This document shows, one piece after another, positions 7,986-16,584 of a stretch of DNA of 64,000 nt. The notes beneath the pieces were generated by a model. The model worked only from the letters and a program-made list of their open reading frames with translations, searched no databases and was not told the DNA's origin. Each line of letters opens with the position of its first letter. Positions within the stretch are counted from its first letter, which is position 1. The stretch is from CAVPTL01 sp963727235 (GTDB lineage: Bacteria > Actinomycetota > Thermoleophilia > Gaiellales > JAICJC01). The stretch is taken from assembly GCA_963727235.1 (NCBI GenBank), contig CAVSFZ010000028.1, positions 62,001-126,000 of the forward strand, read 5' to 3'. The position numbers were made by a program, and so were the translations under genes.

Positions 7986-8449
7986 GATCGCCTCGGCACG
8001 AGGAAGCTGCGCTCGAACGTGCACACCGTCTGCTCGTCCTGGTTCACGCCGGTGGTCTCGATGGTGACCACGCCGGCCTCCGGTCGCGACGCCGACGGGC
8101 GGGCGGCCAGCACCGTCGAGGAGGCGTACAGCGTGTCGCCGTGATGCACCGGTTTGACGTGACGGAGATTGTCGGTGCCGAGTGCCGCAATGGCCTTGCC
8201 CGAGGTGTCGGGCACGCTCATCCCCAAAAGCAGCGCGTACACGTACGTGCCCACCACCAAGCTGCGTCCGCCGTCCATGTGCAGCCGGGCGTAGTGGTCG
8301 TCGGTGTGGATCGGGCTGACCGCCATCGTGAGGCAGCAGAACAGGTGATTGTCGGCCTCGGTGACAGTCTTTCCGGGCCAGTGACGGTACACGTCGCCAA
8401 CCTCGAATTGCTCGAGATAACGCCCGAAGCGGTCACGGCCGTCGGTCAT
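7982..8449 (-). CDS. MaoC-like (R)-specific enoyl-CoA hydratase/dehydratase
   Basis: A 155-residue single hot-dog domain. FEVGDVYRHWPGKTVTEADNHLFCCLTM followed by HTDDHYA matches the hydratase-2/mesaconyl-CoA hydratase layout, where Asp and His of the overhanging loop add or remove water. ATG at 8449 is the start. It heads the minus-strand operon and is divergent from the CaiB-type CoA-transferase, with a LacI-type operator between. Together they suggest activation of an acid to its CoA thioester and hydration of the unsaturated product. Confidence 0.85.
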   Translation of the reverse strand: MTDGRDRFGRYLEQFEVGDVYRHWPGKTVTEADNHLFCCLTMAVSPIHTDDHYARLHMDGGRSLVVGTYVYALLLGMSVPDTSGKAIAALGTDNLRHVKPVHHGDTLYASSTVLAARPSASRPEAGVVTIETTGVNQDEQTVCTFERSFLVPRRS

Positions 8450-8496
8450 CTTTACCGGCCTTGCCTTCGTGGCGGTGGGGCGCTATCCTCGGACAA

Positions 8497-8513
8497 TGCA
8501 AACGATTGTATGC
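8497..8513. promoter_or_regulatory. LacI-type operator between MaoC-like and CoA-transferase genes
   Basis: TGCAAACGATTGTATGC has the central CG and flanking CAAW/WTTG arms typical of LacI/GalR operators. Related sites occur at 11575 and 15536 in front of other genes of this region. Its position in the divergent promoter would control both directions. Confidence 0.6.
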
Positions 8514-8554
8514 TTGCCGTCCGCGCCTGTCAAGGCGACGGCGACGGGGGCATC

Positions 8555-9766
8555 GTGAGCACTCCGCTGCCGCTCGAAGGAGTGCGCATCCTGGAGCTGG
8601 CAGACATCGTCGCCGGCCCCTCGGTGGGTGCCCACCTGGGAGATTTCGGGGCTGAGGTGATCAAGATCGAGCGGCCCGACGGCGGCGACGCCGCCCGGCG
8701 CATGGGCGGCATGCTGGACGACCGCTCAGCCTGGTGGGTGACCCTCGGGCGGAACAAGCGCAGCGTGATCCTGAACCTCAAGTCGGAGGCCGGCCGGGAG
8801 GCGTTGCTGCGCCTGGTCGACAGCTCCGACGCGCTGGTGGAGGCCTACCGGCCGGGCGTGCTGGAGCAGCTCGGACTGGCCCCCGAGACACTGCTGGAGC
8901 GAAACCCCCGGCTGGTGGTGGTGCGAATCTCGGGCTTCGGCCAGACCGGCCCGCGCAGCACCCAGCCCGGCCTGGGCACGCTGGCCGAGGCCTACTCGGG
9001 ATTTGCCAGCATCACCGGCGAGCCGGACGGGCCGCCGATGCTGCCGCCGGTGGCACTCGGCGACGAGTCCGCCGGCCTGTTTGCGACCTGGGCGCTGCTG
9101 GCCGCGCTGTACTGGCGGGACGCCCGCGGCGGCACCGGACAGGTGATCGACGTGTCGCTGTTCGAGTCGCTGTACTCGCTCCTGGGGCCGATACCGACGC
9201 TGGTCAAGCACCTCGGCTACGTCCCTCGGCGATCGGGGTCGAGGCTGTCGTTCTCGTCGCCGCGAAACGTGTATGCCACCAGCGACGACGGCTGGGTGGC
9301 GCTGTCGGGCACCGCCCCGTCTCGGGCGGTGCTGCTTCTGGAGGCGCTGGGCGGCGCCGAGCTCGCAACCGACCCGCGCTTTCTGACCGCCGCCGGCCGC
9401 CAGACGCATGCCGACGACCTGGATGCTCTGGTGGCCGACTGGGTCAGCCGGCGCACCGTCGAGCAGGTGGAACGGGAGCTGGGCGAGAAAGGCGTCGCGG
9501 TCTCGCGGGTGTTCTCGGTGGCAGAGACGCTGGACGACCCCCATTACGCCGCCCGCGAGGCGCTGGCCACAGTGCCCGACACCGGGCTGGGAGACGTCAC
9601 CATGCAGGCCCCGGTGCCGCGCATGAGCCGCACACCGGGCCGGATCAGCCACACCGGGCCGCCGCTGGGCAGCGACACCGGCGACGTGCTCAACGAGCTC
9701 GGCTTCTCACAGGCCGAGATCGCCGCCGGCGACCGCGCCGGTGCCTGGGGCGTCAGCCCCGACTGA
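8555..9766 (+). CDS. CaiB/BaiF-type (family III) CoA-transferase
   Basis: A 403-residue protein of the formyl-CoA/carnitine CoA-transferase family, which moves CoA between carboxylic acids. The N-terminal LPLEGVRILELADIVAGPSVGAHLGDFGAEVIKIERP is the family hallmark, followed by RNKRSVILNLK, and the central VIDVSLFESLY region follows the catalytic loop. GTG at 8555 fits the conserved N-terminus; upstream codons in frame are not conserved-looking. It overlaps the convergent LacI gene by 14 bases and shares its promoter region with the MaoC-like gene. Confidence 0.93.
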   Translation: MSTPLPLEGVRILELADIVAGPSVGAHLGDFGAEVIKIERPDGGDAARRMGGMLDDRSAWWVTLGRNKRSVILNLKSEAGREALLRLVDSSDALVEAYRPGVLEQLGLAPETLLERNPRLVVVRISGFGQTGPRSTQPGLGTLAEAYSGFASITGEPDGPPMLPPVALGDESAGLFATWALLAALYWRDARGGTGQVIDVSLFESLYSLLGPIPTLVKHLGYVPRRSGSRLSFSSPRNVYATSDDGWVALSGTAPSRAVLLLEALGGAELATDPRFLTAAGRQTHADDLDALVADWVSRRTVEQVERELGEKGVAVSRVFSVAETLDDPHYAAREALATVPDTGLGDVTMQAPVPRMSRTPGRISHTGPPLGSDTGDVLNELGFSQAEIAAGDRAGAWGVSPD

Positions 9767-10760
9767 TCGGGCCGACCGAGGCCCGCATCACGACCCGAGG
9801 CTGGGGCGAGGTCACCAGCACTCGCTCGGGTGGAGCACCGGCGACCATCGCGGCCAGCAGGTCGACCGCCCGCCCGCCCATCACCGCCAGCGGCATGGCA
9901 ACGGTGGTCAGCGGCGGCCAGCAGTAGGCCGCCAACCACACATCCGGCATTGCGATCACCGAGACCGCCTCGGGGATCGGCACCTCACGCTGATGCAAGG
10001 CGTGCAGCACCCCCAGCGCCGACTTGATCGTCCACGCGCAGATCGCGGTGGGCGGCGGGTCGACATCGAGCATCGCCAGCGTCGCCGCCTGAGCGGCCTC
10101 GGGCTCGAATGCCTCCATCACCAGCCGCTCGTCGACCGCCAGCCCGCGCTGGCTCATCGCATTCAGAAACCCGCTCTTGCGCCGCCGGGCGGTGTCGATG
10201 TCAGGTGGCCCGGAGACGTAGGCGATGCGCGTGTGCCCGGCGTCGGCCAGACACCCCACCGCCGCCTCCACGCCTGATTCCTCGTCGAGCACGACCGATG
10301 CGCTGGCCTCGGCCACCGCCCGGTTGACGAGCACGTACGGCACCCCGGTGGCGTCCAGCACGTCGAGCCCCACCGACCGGTCGGACGCGGCCGAGAACAG
10401 CAGACCGTCGACGCGGTTCTCCGACACCAGCCGGGCGAAGTCACCGGGATTGGACGGGCGCAGCGCGTCGATCACGACGCTCAATCCGAGCTCCGCCGCC
10501 CGCTGCTCGATGCCGTCGATCACGGCTGCGTACACCGGATTTGAGAACTCCGGCAGCACCACCCCGATGCTGCCGGTGCGCTGGGTTCGCAGCGCGCGGG
10601 CGAAGGCGTTGGGCGTATACCCCAGCGCCCGGCTGGCCTCGAGTACCCGCGCTGCCGTCTCGTCCTTGACCAGGTCCGACCGCCCCGAGAGCACCCGTGA
10701 CGCAGTCGAGGGATCGACCTTGGCTCGCTCGGCAACGTCCTTCAGGCGTACCCGATCCAC
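9753..10760 (-). CDS. LacI family transcriptional regulator
   Basis: A 335-residue repressor. The N-terminal helix-turn-helix LKDVAERAKVDPSTASRVLSGR and hinge ALGYTPNAFARAL are followed by a periplasmic-binding-like sensor domain (GSIGVVLPEFSNPVYAAVIDGIE; SVIAMPDVWLAAYCWPPLTTV). GTG at 10760 is the start. It lies nine bases downstream of the SDR at 10770, so the two form an operon under the operator at 11575-11588, implying autoregulation. The effector is probably a sugar or sugar acid; this cannot be read from sequence. Confidence 0.93.
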   Translation of the reverse strand: MDRVRLKDVAERAKVDPSTASRVLSGRSDLVKDETAARVLEASRALGYTPNAFARALRTQRTGSIGVVLPEFSNPVYAAVIDGIEQRAAELGLSVVIDALRPSNPGDFARLVSENRVDGLLFSAASDRSVGLDVLDATGVPYVLVNRAVAEASASVVLDEESGVEAAVGCLADAGHTRIAYVSGPPDIDTARRRKSGFLNAMSQRGLAVDERLVMEAFEPEAAQAATLAMLDVDPPPTAICAWTIKSALGVLHALHQREVPIPEAVSVIAMPDVWLAAYCWPPLTTVAMPLAVMGGRAVDLLAAMVAGAPPERVLVTSPQPRVVMRASVGPISRG

Positions 10761-10769
10761 GCGCAGACC

Positions 10770-11564
10770 CTACTCTCTTGCCGCGGGCACGTCGATCACG
10801 GGATGCGGGAAGCAGCGCACCATTGCTCCGCCGTCCACGATCACCTCAGCGCCGTTCATGTACGACGCTCGATCCGACAGCAGAAAGGACACCACCTCGG
10901 AGATCTCCGACGGCTCGCCGATCCGCTGCATCGGCGCAAGCGCGGCCTCGTTCTCGAGCCAGGCCTCGGCCTCGACCGGATCGGCCGGAATGCCCGCCCG
11001 GAACATGGGCGTGTCGATCGTCCCGGGGAGCACCACGTTGCAGCGCAGCCCGTACGGTGCGTAGTCGAGCGCGACGCTCTTGGTAGCCATCAGGATGGCG
11101 GCCTTGGCGGCGTCGTAGACGAAGTACCGCGGCCAGGCGGCCACGCCTTGGATGGAGGAGATGTTCACGATCGACCCGCGCCGGGCGGGGAGCATCCTGC
11201 GCACGGCAACGGCGCAGCCGAACATCACCCCGTGCTGCAGCACCCGCAGGCCGTCGGTGATGTGCTCGGGTGTGACCTCGTGGGCGCCGCCGACGATGTC
11301 GATGCCGGCGTTGTTGACCCAGTGGCGCAGCGGGCCGTGCCGTTCGGCCGCGTCGGCGGCCCGCTCGTGCGCGTCCCAGTCACCGACATCGCCGGTGACC
11401 GGCTCAAACGCGTCGCCGAGCTCCGCGCGGGCAGCTTCCAGGGCATCCGGGTTGAGGTCGAGCCCCACCACGGTGACGCCGTCGGCGATCAGCCGCTGCG
11501 AGATCGCCTTGCCCATTCCCATGGCCGCACCGGTGACTACGGCAGTGGCTGGTCGGTCGCTCAT
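10770..11564 (-). CDS. SDR family oxidoreductase
   Basis: A 264-residue classical SDR with TGAAMGMG, WVNNAG, Ser in NISS and catalytic YDAAK. It closely resembles the SDR at 4139-4906, including SSIQGVAA and the C-terminal VDGGAMVRCFPHP. ATG at 11564 is chosen because AGGAGG lies about six bases upstream; the TTG one codon earlier would be too close. A LacI-type operator sits directly upstream, and the LacI gene follows in the same operon. Confidence 0.9.
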   Translation of the reverse strand: MSDRPATAVVTGAAMGMGKAISQRLIADGVTVVGLDLNPDALEAARAELGDAFEPVTGDVGDWDAHERAADAAERHGPLRHWVNNAGIDIVGGAHEVTPEHITDGLRVLQHGVMFGCAVAVRRMLPARRGSIVNISSIQGVAAWPRYFVYDAAKAAILMATKSVALDYAPYGLRCNVVLPGTIDTPMFRAGIPADPVEAEAWLENEAALAPMQRIGEPSEISEVVSFLLSDRASYMNGAEVIVDGGAMVRCFPHPVIDVPAARE

Positions 11565-11574
11565 CAAAGCCTCC

Positions 11575-11588
11575 TACAATCGTTTGTA
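11575..11588. promoter_or_regulatory. LacI-type operator upstream of SDR-LacI operon
   Basis: TACAATCGTTTGTA is a near-perfect palindrome with one central mismatch pair. It overlaps the Shine-Dalgarno side of the SDR leader (minus strand), where a bound repressor would block the promoter or early elongation of the SDR-LacI operon. Confidence 0.65.
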
Positions 11589-11640
11589 CCGACTCTAGGC
11601 GAAACCACGACGGCGTGTGGTGACCGGTCGGCCTCAGGCG

Positions 11641-11671
11641 TGAATAATTGGTGCCAGGCACCAATTATTCA
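11641..11671. repeat. palindromic repeat, copy 2 (ATTGGTGCC subtype)
   Basis: Perfect 15-base arms (TGAATAATTGGTGCC and its complement) around a single A. The TAA stop and the last Asp/Glu codons of the nucleotidyltransferase-like gene (ending 11665) are read from the right arm. Confidence 0.9.
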
Positions 11672-12429
11672 TCGAGGTTGCGGTGGCCGATCTCCTCGGG
11701 ATCTTCATACCATTTGGTGCGATCGCCGACCTTGGCCCGGCTGCGCCATCGGAACGACTTGGGCTCCGCCTCCACCCGCTCCCACAGCTCCGTCAGCCGG
11801 CCGTCGATCACGGCCCGCTCGTCGGCGCTCAAGTCGAGTTCGGGCAGCGCCGCGCGGGTCGTCTCGATGGTGCCGCGGGTGGTGCGCCACAGCCCCCAGT
11901 CGCCCGCGAGCAGCGACGCGATGTACTTGACGTTGACGGTGTCCTCGTCCTTGTCCCCGATCTCGTGATCGAGCAGGATGGCGCAGATGTCGAGCACATC
12001 CTTGTGGTTGGTGTTGACCACCTGGAGCTTGGTCAGAAGCAGCTCGGCCAGCGGGATGGTGACCGGGTCCTCGTGCAGCCGCTGGGCGATCGGGATTTTG
12101 TGGCACATCTCGAAGTCGCCGACAAAGACGTCCAGCTGGCGCCCGTTCTGCATGTCGTACACCACCAGCCGGCGGCCGCCGTTCATCGCGTTGAAGCGCT
12201 CGTTGGCCTCGTACCCGGCCGCCTCCAGCAACTTCAGCGTGGGCTTGCCCTGCTTCTTGGCGGCGACCAGATCGATGTCGCGATACGTGCGCCGCAAGGC
12301 CGGGTGGACGCCGCCGTGGGCATGCAGGCTGACCGCCACCCCGCCCATCACCCGCACCGTGCAACCGGCTGCGTTGGCAGCGTCGACCAACCGCGTGGCC
12401 TCAACGACGACGTCGGGATCCATCACCAT
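11665..12429 (-). CDS. nucleotidyltransferase-like (AbiEii-type fold) hypothetical protein
   Basis: A 254-residue protein with a pol-beta-like nucleotidyltransferase core: MGGVAVSLHAHGG (GG-x-A turn) followed by YRDIDLVAAKK (acidic pair), then an RQLDVFVGDFEM strand and LLLTKLQVVNTNHKDVLDI. These match the layout of nucleotidyl-transferase AbiEii/AbiGii-type proteins, but no antitoxin partner gene is next to it. ATG at 12429 or 12423 may be used. Its stop codon comes from a palindromic repeat. A LacI-type site (12433) abuts its start, shared with the divergent LacI gene. Its target is unknown. Confidence 0.6.
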   Translation of the reverse strand: MVMDPDVVVEATRLVDAANAAGCTVRVMGGVAVSLHAHGGVHPALRRTYRDIDLVAAKKQGKPTLKLLEAAGYEANERFNAMNGGRRLVVYDMQNGRQLDVFVGDFEMCHKIPIAQRLHEDPVTIPLAELLLTKLQVVNTNHKDVLDICAILLDHEIGDKDEDTVNVKYIASLLAGDWGLWRTTRGTIETTRAALPELDLSADERAVIDGRLTELWERVEAEPKSFRWRSRAKVGDRTKWYEDPEEIGHRNLDE

Positions 12430-12432
12430 TAG

Positions 12433-12444
12433 GCAAACGTTAGC
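12433..12444. promoter_or_regulatory. LacI-type operator-like site in divergent promoter
   Basis: GCAAACGTTAGC lies between the divergent nucleotidyltransferase-like and LacI genes, about 30 bases from the LacI start. It matches the arm and central CG of the site at 24119-24133 (GCAAACGTTTGC), suggesting autoregulation by the second LacI protein. Confidence 0.5.
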
Positions 12445-12476
12445 GTAAACGCCGGACCTTCGTTAGGATGGCGCCG

Positions 12477-13502
12477 ATGGGACGTCAACAGAGCCCTCGC
12501 TCGACCCGCCTCGAAGACGTTGCCGAGGCCGCGGGAGTGCACGCCTCGACGGTCTCTCGCGTGCTCAACGATCGCACCGCTGCGGCCGTCCGGCCGGAGA
12601 CCCGGGAGCGCATCGAGGAGGCCGTGACGCGGCTGCGCTACCGGCCCAACGCGATGGCGCGCGGGCTCAAGCTGTCGTCCACCGGAGCGTTGGGGCTGCT
12701 GGTGCCGTCGCTGCGAAACCCGGTGTACTCGGCGATCATCCGGGGCGCGTTCGATCGTGCCTGGGAGCGCCAGTTCGTCGTGCTGCTGGCTGAGGACACC
12801 GGCGCCTCGAGCGCGCAGCAGGCGTATGAGCGGCTGGTGCGCGAGGGTCGCATCGATGGGCTGCTGATCGCCAGCGCCCGCCCCGACAGCCCCCTCTTCG
12901 ACCACCTCGTCGACGATCCCATCCCGTACGTCTTCGTCAACCGCCGTCACCTCGGCAGCGGTCGCAACGCCGCCATGCGCGAGGAGGACGCCGGCCGCAT
13001 GGCGGCCGAGCACCTGCTCGGGCTGGGACACACCCGGCTCGCGCACATCTCCGGTCCGCCCGAGCTGGACACCGCCCGCCGCCGGTCCGAGGGGTTTTCG
13101 AAGGCGGTGCGCGCTGCCGGCCATCGCAGCTCGGTGGTGGCGGCCGCGTTCGACGAGCCCGGCGGGATGGCGGCGATGACGGAGCTGCTGGGCCGCCGCG
13201 TGCCGCCCACGGGCGTGTTTGCCTCCAACATCAACCAGGCCGTCGGCGCAATCGCCGGCGCTCGCATCGCCGGCCGCTCGATCCCGGACGACGTGTCGCT
13301 GATCGGCTACGACGACGACCCCCTGTGCGACTGCCTGTCGGTGCCGCTGACCGCGATCCGGATGCCGCTCTCCGAACTGGGGCGGGTGGCGGTCGACGCG
13401 CTGATCGACCAGGTCGAGGGCTCCCAGCCGCACGACATCACCGTCGAGACCGCACCCGAGCTGGTGGTGCGCGAGTCGACCGCCCCACCGAGGTCGAGAT
13501 GA
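12477..13502 (+). CDS. LacI family transcriptional regulator
   Basis: A 341-residue repressor. The HTH RLEDVAEAAGVHASTVSRVLNDR and hinge RLRYRPNAMARGLK are followed by a sugar-binding-like domain (GALGLLVPSLRNPVYSAIIRGA; DVSLIGYDDDPLCDCLSVPLTAIRMP). ATG at 12477 is preferred, since AGGA lies eight bases upstream; ATG at 12468 is the alternative. Its stop overlaps the alcohol dehydrogenase start as ATGA, so regulator, dehydrogenase and epimerase-like protein are one operon. A LacI-type site lies just upstream. Confidence 0.93.
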   Translation: MGRQQSPRSTRLEDVAEAAGVHASTVSRVLNDRTAAAVRPETRERIEEAVTRLRYRPNAMARGLKLSSTGALGLLVPSLRNPVYSAIIRGAFDRAWERQFVVLLAEDTGASSAQQAYERLVREGRIDGLLIASARPDSPLFDHLVDDPIPYVFVNRRHLGSGRNAAMREEDAGRMAAEHLLGLGHTRLAHISGPPELDTARRRSEGFSKAVRAAGHRSSVVAAAFDEPGGMAAMTELLGRRVPPTGVFASNINQAVGAIAGARIAGRSIPDDVSLIGYDDDPLCDCLSVPLTAIRMPLSELGRVAVDALIDQVEGSQPHDITVETAPELVVRESTAPPRSR

Positions 13503-14599
13503 TCATCCGCGCCGCAGTCATGGAGCAGGCCTCGAGTCCGCTGGTCGTGACCGACCTGGAGCTCGATCCGCCCAAGCGGGACGAGGTGCTGGTGAAGATG
13601 CTCGCCTCGGGCATCTGCCGCAGCGACCTTTCATTCCTGGACGGCAAGTGGCCCGCCCCCACTCCGATGGTGCTCGGCCACGAGGGTGCCGGAGTGATCG
13701 AGGCGGTCGGCGAGGGCGTCGACCCCGCCCGCGTGGGCGAGTTCGTGGTGCTCACCTTCTCGCCGCCCTGCGGCCGCTGCCGTTACTGCCTCGAAGGTCG
13801 CGCCAACCTCTGCACCGAGGCGGCCGAGTGCATGGATGCGGGCACCCTGCGCGACGGCACGACGCGACTGCACCGCGGTGACCAGCGCGTCTATCACCTG
13901 GCGCTGGTGTCGTCGTTCGCAAGCCACGCCGTCGTGCCTGCCAACGCCGCCATCCCGGTCACCGACCGGCTGGAGCCGGGCCTGGCGTGCCTGCTGGGCT
14001 GCGGCGTGACCACCGGAGTGATGTCTGTGACGCGCCGCGCAAACGTTCGCCCTGGAGAATCAGTGGCGGTGTTCGGCTGCGGCGGCGTGGGATTGGCAGC
14101 CGTCCTGGGAGCCGGGCTGATCTCCGCCGACCCTGTGATCGCCGTGGATACGCTCGCCGACAAGCGGGAGATGGCGCTGGCAATGGGCGCCACCCATGCC
14201 GTCGACCCGGGCGCCGGCGACCCGGCCGAGCAGATCCGCGCGATCGTGCCCGGCGGTATCGACCACGCCTTTGAGGCAATCGGCATCCCAGCCGTGGCCG
14301 ACCAGGCGTTTCGGTCGGTGCGCGACGGCGGCACCACGGTGCTGATCGGCCAGCCGGCGATGGGCGTGAAGGCAGGCTTCGACGTGTACGACGTGACCCA
14401 GTTCGAGCACACCATCCTGGGCACGAACCTGGGTGGGGCGAACCCGGCGCTGCACGTTCCCGGGCTGGCCCGGCTGGCCGCCTCCGAACGGCTCGGCCTG
14501 GGGCAGCTGGTCACCCACCGGATGCCGCTCGACCAGATCAACGAGGCGGTCGCGATCACCGCCTCCGGTACCGGCGGAAGGGTCGTGATCGAACTGTGA
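13499..14599 (+). CDS. zinc-dependent alcohol dehydrogenase (MDR superfamily)
   Basis: A 366-residue medium-chain dehydrogenase. Catalytic zinc ligands Cys40 (GICRSD) and His61-Glu62 (LGHEGAG) and four structural zinc cysteines (91, 94, 97, 105) are all present. The Rossmann motif VFGCGGVGLAAV is followed by VIAVDT, whose Asp favours NAD. It is closest in layout to class III-like aryl/formaldehyde-type dehydrogenases. It starts at ATG 13499, overlapping the LacI stop, and its own stop overlaps the next gene as GTGA. It likely oxidises an alcohol derived from the sugar or aldose handled by its neighbour. Confidence 0.92.
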   Translation: MIIRAAVMEQASSPLVVTDLELDPPKRDEVLVKMLASGICRSDLSFLDGKWPAPTPMVLGHEGAGVIEAVGEGVDPARVGEFVVLTFSPPCGRCRYCLEGRANLCTEAAECMDAGTLRDGTTRLHRGDQRVYHLALVSSFASHAVVPANAAIPVTDRLEPGLACLLGCGVTTGVMSVTRRANVRPGESVAVFGCGGVGLAAVLGAGLISADPVIAVDTLADKREMALAMGATHAVDPGAGDPAEQIRAIVPGGIDHAFEAIGIPAVADQAFRSVRDGGTTVLIGQPAMGVKAGFDVYDVTQFEHTILGTNLGGANPALHVPGLARLAASERLGLGQLVTHRMPLDQINEAVAITASGTGGRVVIEL

Positions 14600-15522
14600 T
14601 CGTGCTCCAGAGCAACGACCTGCTGGTGCGTGTCGATCCGGCCCACGGAGCCGAGATCCTCGACCTCGTCAATCCCCGCACCGGCACCCAGTATCTGGGC
14701 CGGCCGCCGTTCGCCTCACTGCCGCCGCGGGCGGGCGAGCTGGACGAGGAGACGTGGACAGACAGCTACCGGGGCGGATGGTCGACGGTCACGCCCAACG
14801 GCGGCAACGCCTGCACGGTGGACGGCGACCACCACGGCTTCCACGGCGGCGCGTCGACCGCGGCATGGGAGATCGCCGATGCATCGTCTGACAGTGCGAC
14901 GCTCACATGGGAGGGCCATGGGCTGGCCGTCACCCGGCGGCTGGCGATGGAGGATGACGCACTCGCCGTGGAGACGACGTGGCGGGCCACCGACGGCCCC
15001 GCGCCGATGATGCACGTGGAGCACATGACCTTCGGCGTGGCGCTGCTGAGCCCCGAGGTGGAGATCCGGCTGCCGGGCGGGCGGGGATTTGAGCTGTCCG
15101 AGGTCGACGGCCCGGTGCGCGCCCCCGAGAATGCCCCGACCTGGCCCGACATGCTGCTGCTGGACGGCTCGATCGAACGCGCCGACCGCTGGCCGATCGA
15201 CCGCCCACGGGCCCGGTTTGGCTGCATCGCCGACATCCCCGAGGGGCGAATGGAGGTGCGCAACACCGCCACCGGTGAGGGAGTCGCGGTGGAGTGGGAC
15301 ATCGCCATACTGCCTCACCTGTGGTACTGGCACGAAGCCCGCGAGAGCGGCGGCCGCTGGCGGCACGCGGGCGAGCAGCTGGGACTCGAGCCGGTGTCGG
15401 TGCCCCACTCGCTGGGGCTGGCCCGGGCGGTGGCCGAAGGACAGGCGCACATGGTCGAGCCGGGCGGCGATCTGCGCAGCCGGATCACCGTGCGTGCTCT
15501 TGACGGAGGTTCGCGAGCGTGA
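14596..15522 (+). CDS. aldose 1-epimerase-like (galactose mutarotase fold) protein
   Basis: A 308-residue beta-sandwich protein starting at GTG 14596. Early motifs IVLQSNDLLVRVDPAHGAEI and LVNPRTGTQYLGR, then GDHHGFHGGAS and PMMHVEHMTFGVALL, resemble mutarotase-fold proteins that bind and epimerise sugars. The catalytic His/Glu pair is not unequivocal, so it could be a non-canonical (DUF4432-like) member. It is co-transcribed with the LacI and alcohol dehydrogenase genes, consistent with sugar metabolism. Confidence 0.7.
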   Translation: MIVLQSNDLLVRVDPAHGAEILDLVNPRTGTQYLGRPPFASLPPRAGELDEETWTDSYRGGWSTVTPNGGNACTVDGDHHGFHGGASTAAWEIADASSDSATLTWEGHGLAVTRRLAMEDDALAVETTWRATDGPAPMMHVEHMTFGVALLSPEVEIRLPGGRGFELSEVDGPVRAPENAPTWPDMLLLDGSIERADRWPIDRPRARFGCIADIPEGRMEVRNTATGEGVAVEWDIAILPHLWYWHEARESGGRWRHAGEQLGLEPVSVPHSLGLARAVAEGQAHMVEPGGDLRSRITVRALDGGSRA

Positions 15523-15535
15523 GAAAGTCGAGTGT

Positions 15536-15551
15536 TGCAATCGTTTGTATT
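15536..15551. promoter_or_regulatory. LacI-type operator upstream of metallophosphoesterase
   Basis: TTGCAATCGTTTGTAT matches the sites at 8497 and 11575 (core CAATCGTTTGTA). It lies in the 52-base gap between the epimerase-like gene and the metallophosphoesterase, whose start is 24 bases downstream. It would give the phosphoesterase/APC transporter its own regulated promoter. Confidence 0.6.
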
Positions 15552-15574
15552 CTGAATCAAGGGAGCTGCACAAG

Positions 15575-16559
15575 GTGTTGAGGCGCAAGCGTAAGGACAC
15601 CGACGATCTGGTCGGGACATTCGAGCTCTACTACGCGTCCGACGTGCACGGATCGGAGCAGTGCTGGCGCAAGTTCCTCGGCGCCGGTCGCTTCTACGGG
15701 GCCCAGGCCCTGATCATGGGCGGCGACCTGACAGGCAAGGCGATCGTCCCGATCACCGCCGACGGCGACTCCTTCAAGGCCCACTTCCTCGGTGAGGACC
15801 AGTCGGGCAAGGGACAGGAGGAGCTCGACAAGCTCGAGAACGCGATCCGCTACAACGGCATGTATCCGTGGGTGGCAAGCGCCGCCGAGGTGCAGGCCGC
15901 CCACGACGACGCCAATCTCCGCTCCGAGCTGTTCGAGAAGGTGATGGTCGACGAGCTGCAGCGCTGGATCGACCTGGCCGACGAGCGCATGTCCGAGTAC
16001 GGCATCCACGTGTACGTGATGCCGGGCAACGACGACCCCTGGAGCTGCGACCCGGTGCTCGAGGGTGCGTCGCACGTGCAGGCCTGCGACGAGCGCGTGG
16101 TGCAGGGTCGGGCCGCACGAGATGATCTCGTGCGCGTTTGCCAACCCCACGCCGTGGAACAGCCCCCGCGAGCTGGACGAGGACGCGCTCTATACCAAGA
16201 TCAAGGCGCTGGCCGACCAGGTCGAGTCGCCCGAGACGGCGATCTTCAACCTGCACGTCCCGCCGTATGACAGCGGGCTGGACACCGCCAACGAGATCAA
16301 CCCCGATCTCACCCTGGTGTACAAGAGCGGCCAGCCGAACCCGGTCCCGGTCGGCAGCACCGCTGTGCGCCAGATCATCGAGGAATACCAGCCACTGCTG
16401 GGACTACATGGACACATCCACGAGTCGAGAGGGGAGGCCCGCATCGGTCGCACGCTCTGCATCAACTCCGGATCCGAATACAACAGCGGCCGCATTCACG
16501 GCGTCACCGTCAGGCTGGCGCCGACGCAGGTCGTGACACATCAGTTCGTGATCGGATGA
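15575..16559 (+). pseudogene. metallophosphoesterase with a +1 frameshift
   Basis: A calcineurin-like phosphoesterase split across two frames. The first part runs from GTG 15575 (GGGAG nine bases upstream) and contains ASDVHGS (Asp23, His25), MGGDLTG (Asp51) and MPGNDDPW. The second part resumes as VGPHEMISCAFANPTPW and carries GLHGHIHES (the final metal histidines) to the TGA at 16559. Removing one G from the GGG at 16105-16107 restores one 327-residue protein with the complete metal-binding motif set. This is either a recent inactivating mutation or a sequencing error; every catalytic motif is intact, which favours the latter. Confidence 0.8.
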
Positions 16560-16584
16560 ATGCAAATCCACAAGGAGGAACATC

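Noticed and set aside
11665..12429. AbiE-type phage-defence toxin call
   Set aside because: Only the nucleotidyltransferase core is recognisable and no AbiEi-like antitoxin gene neighbours it.
14039..14053. CGCAAACGTTCGCCC inside the alcohol dehydrogenase gene as a LacI operator
   Set aside because: It is deep in a coding region, breaks the palindrome at the right arm and is explained by the Ala-Asn-Val-Arg codons.
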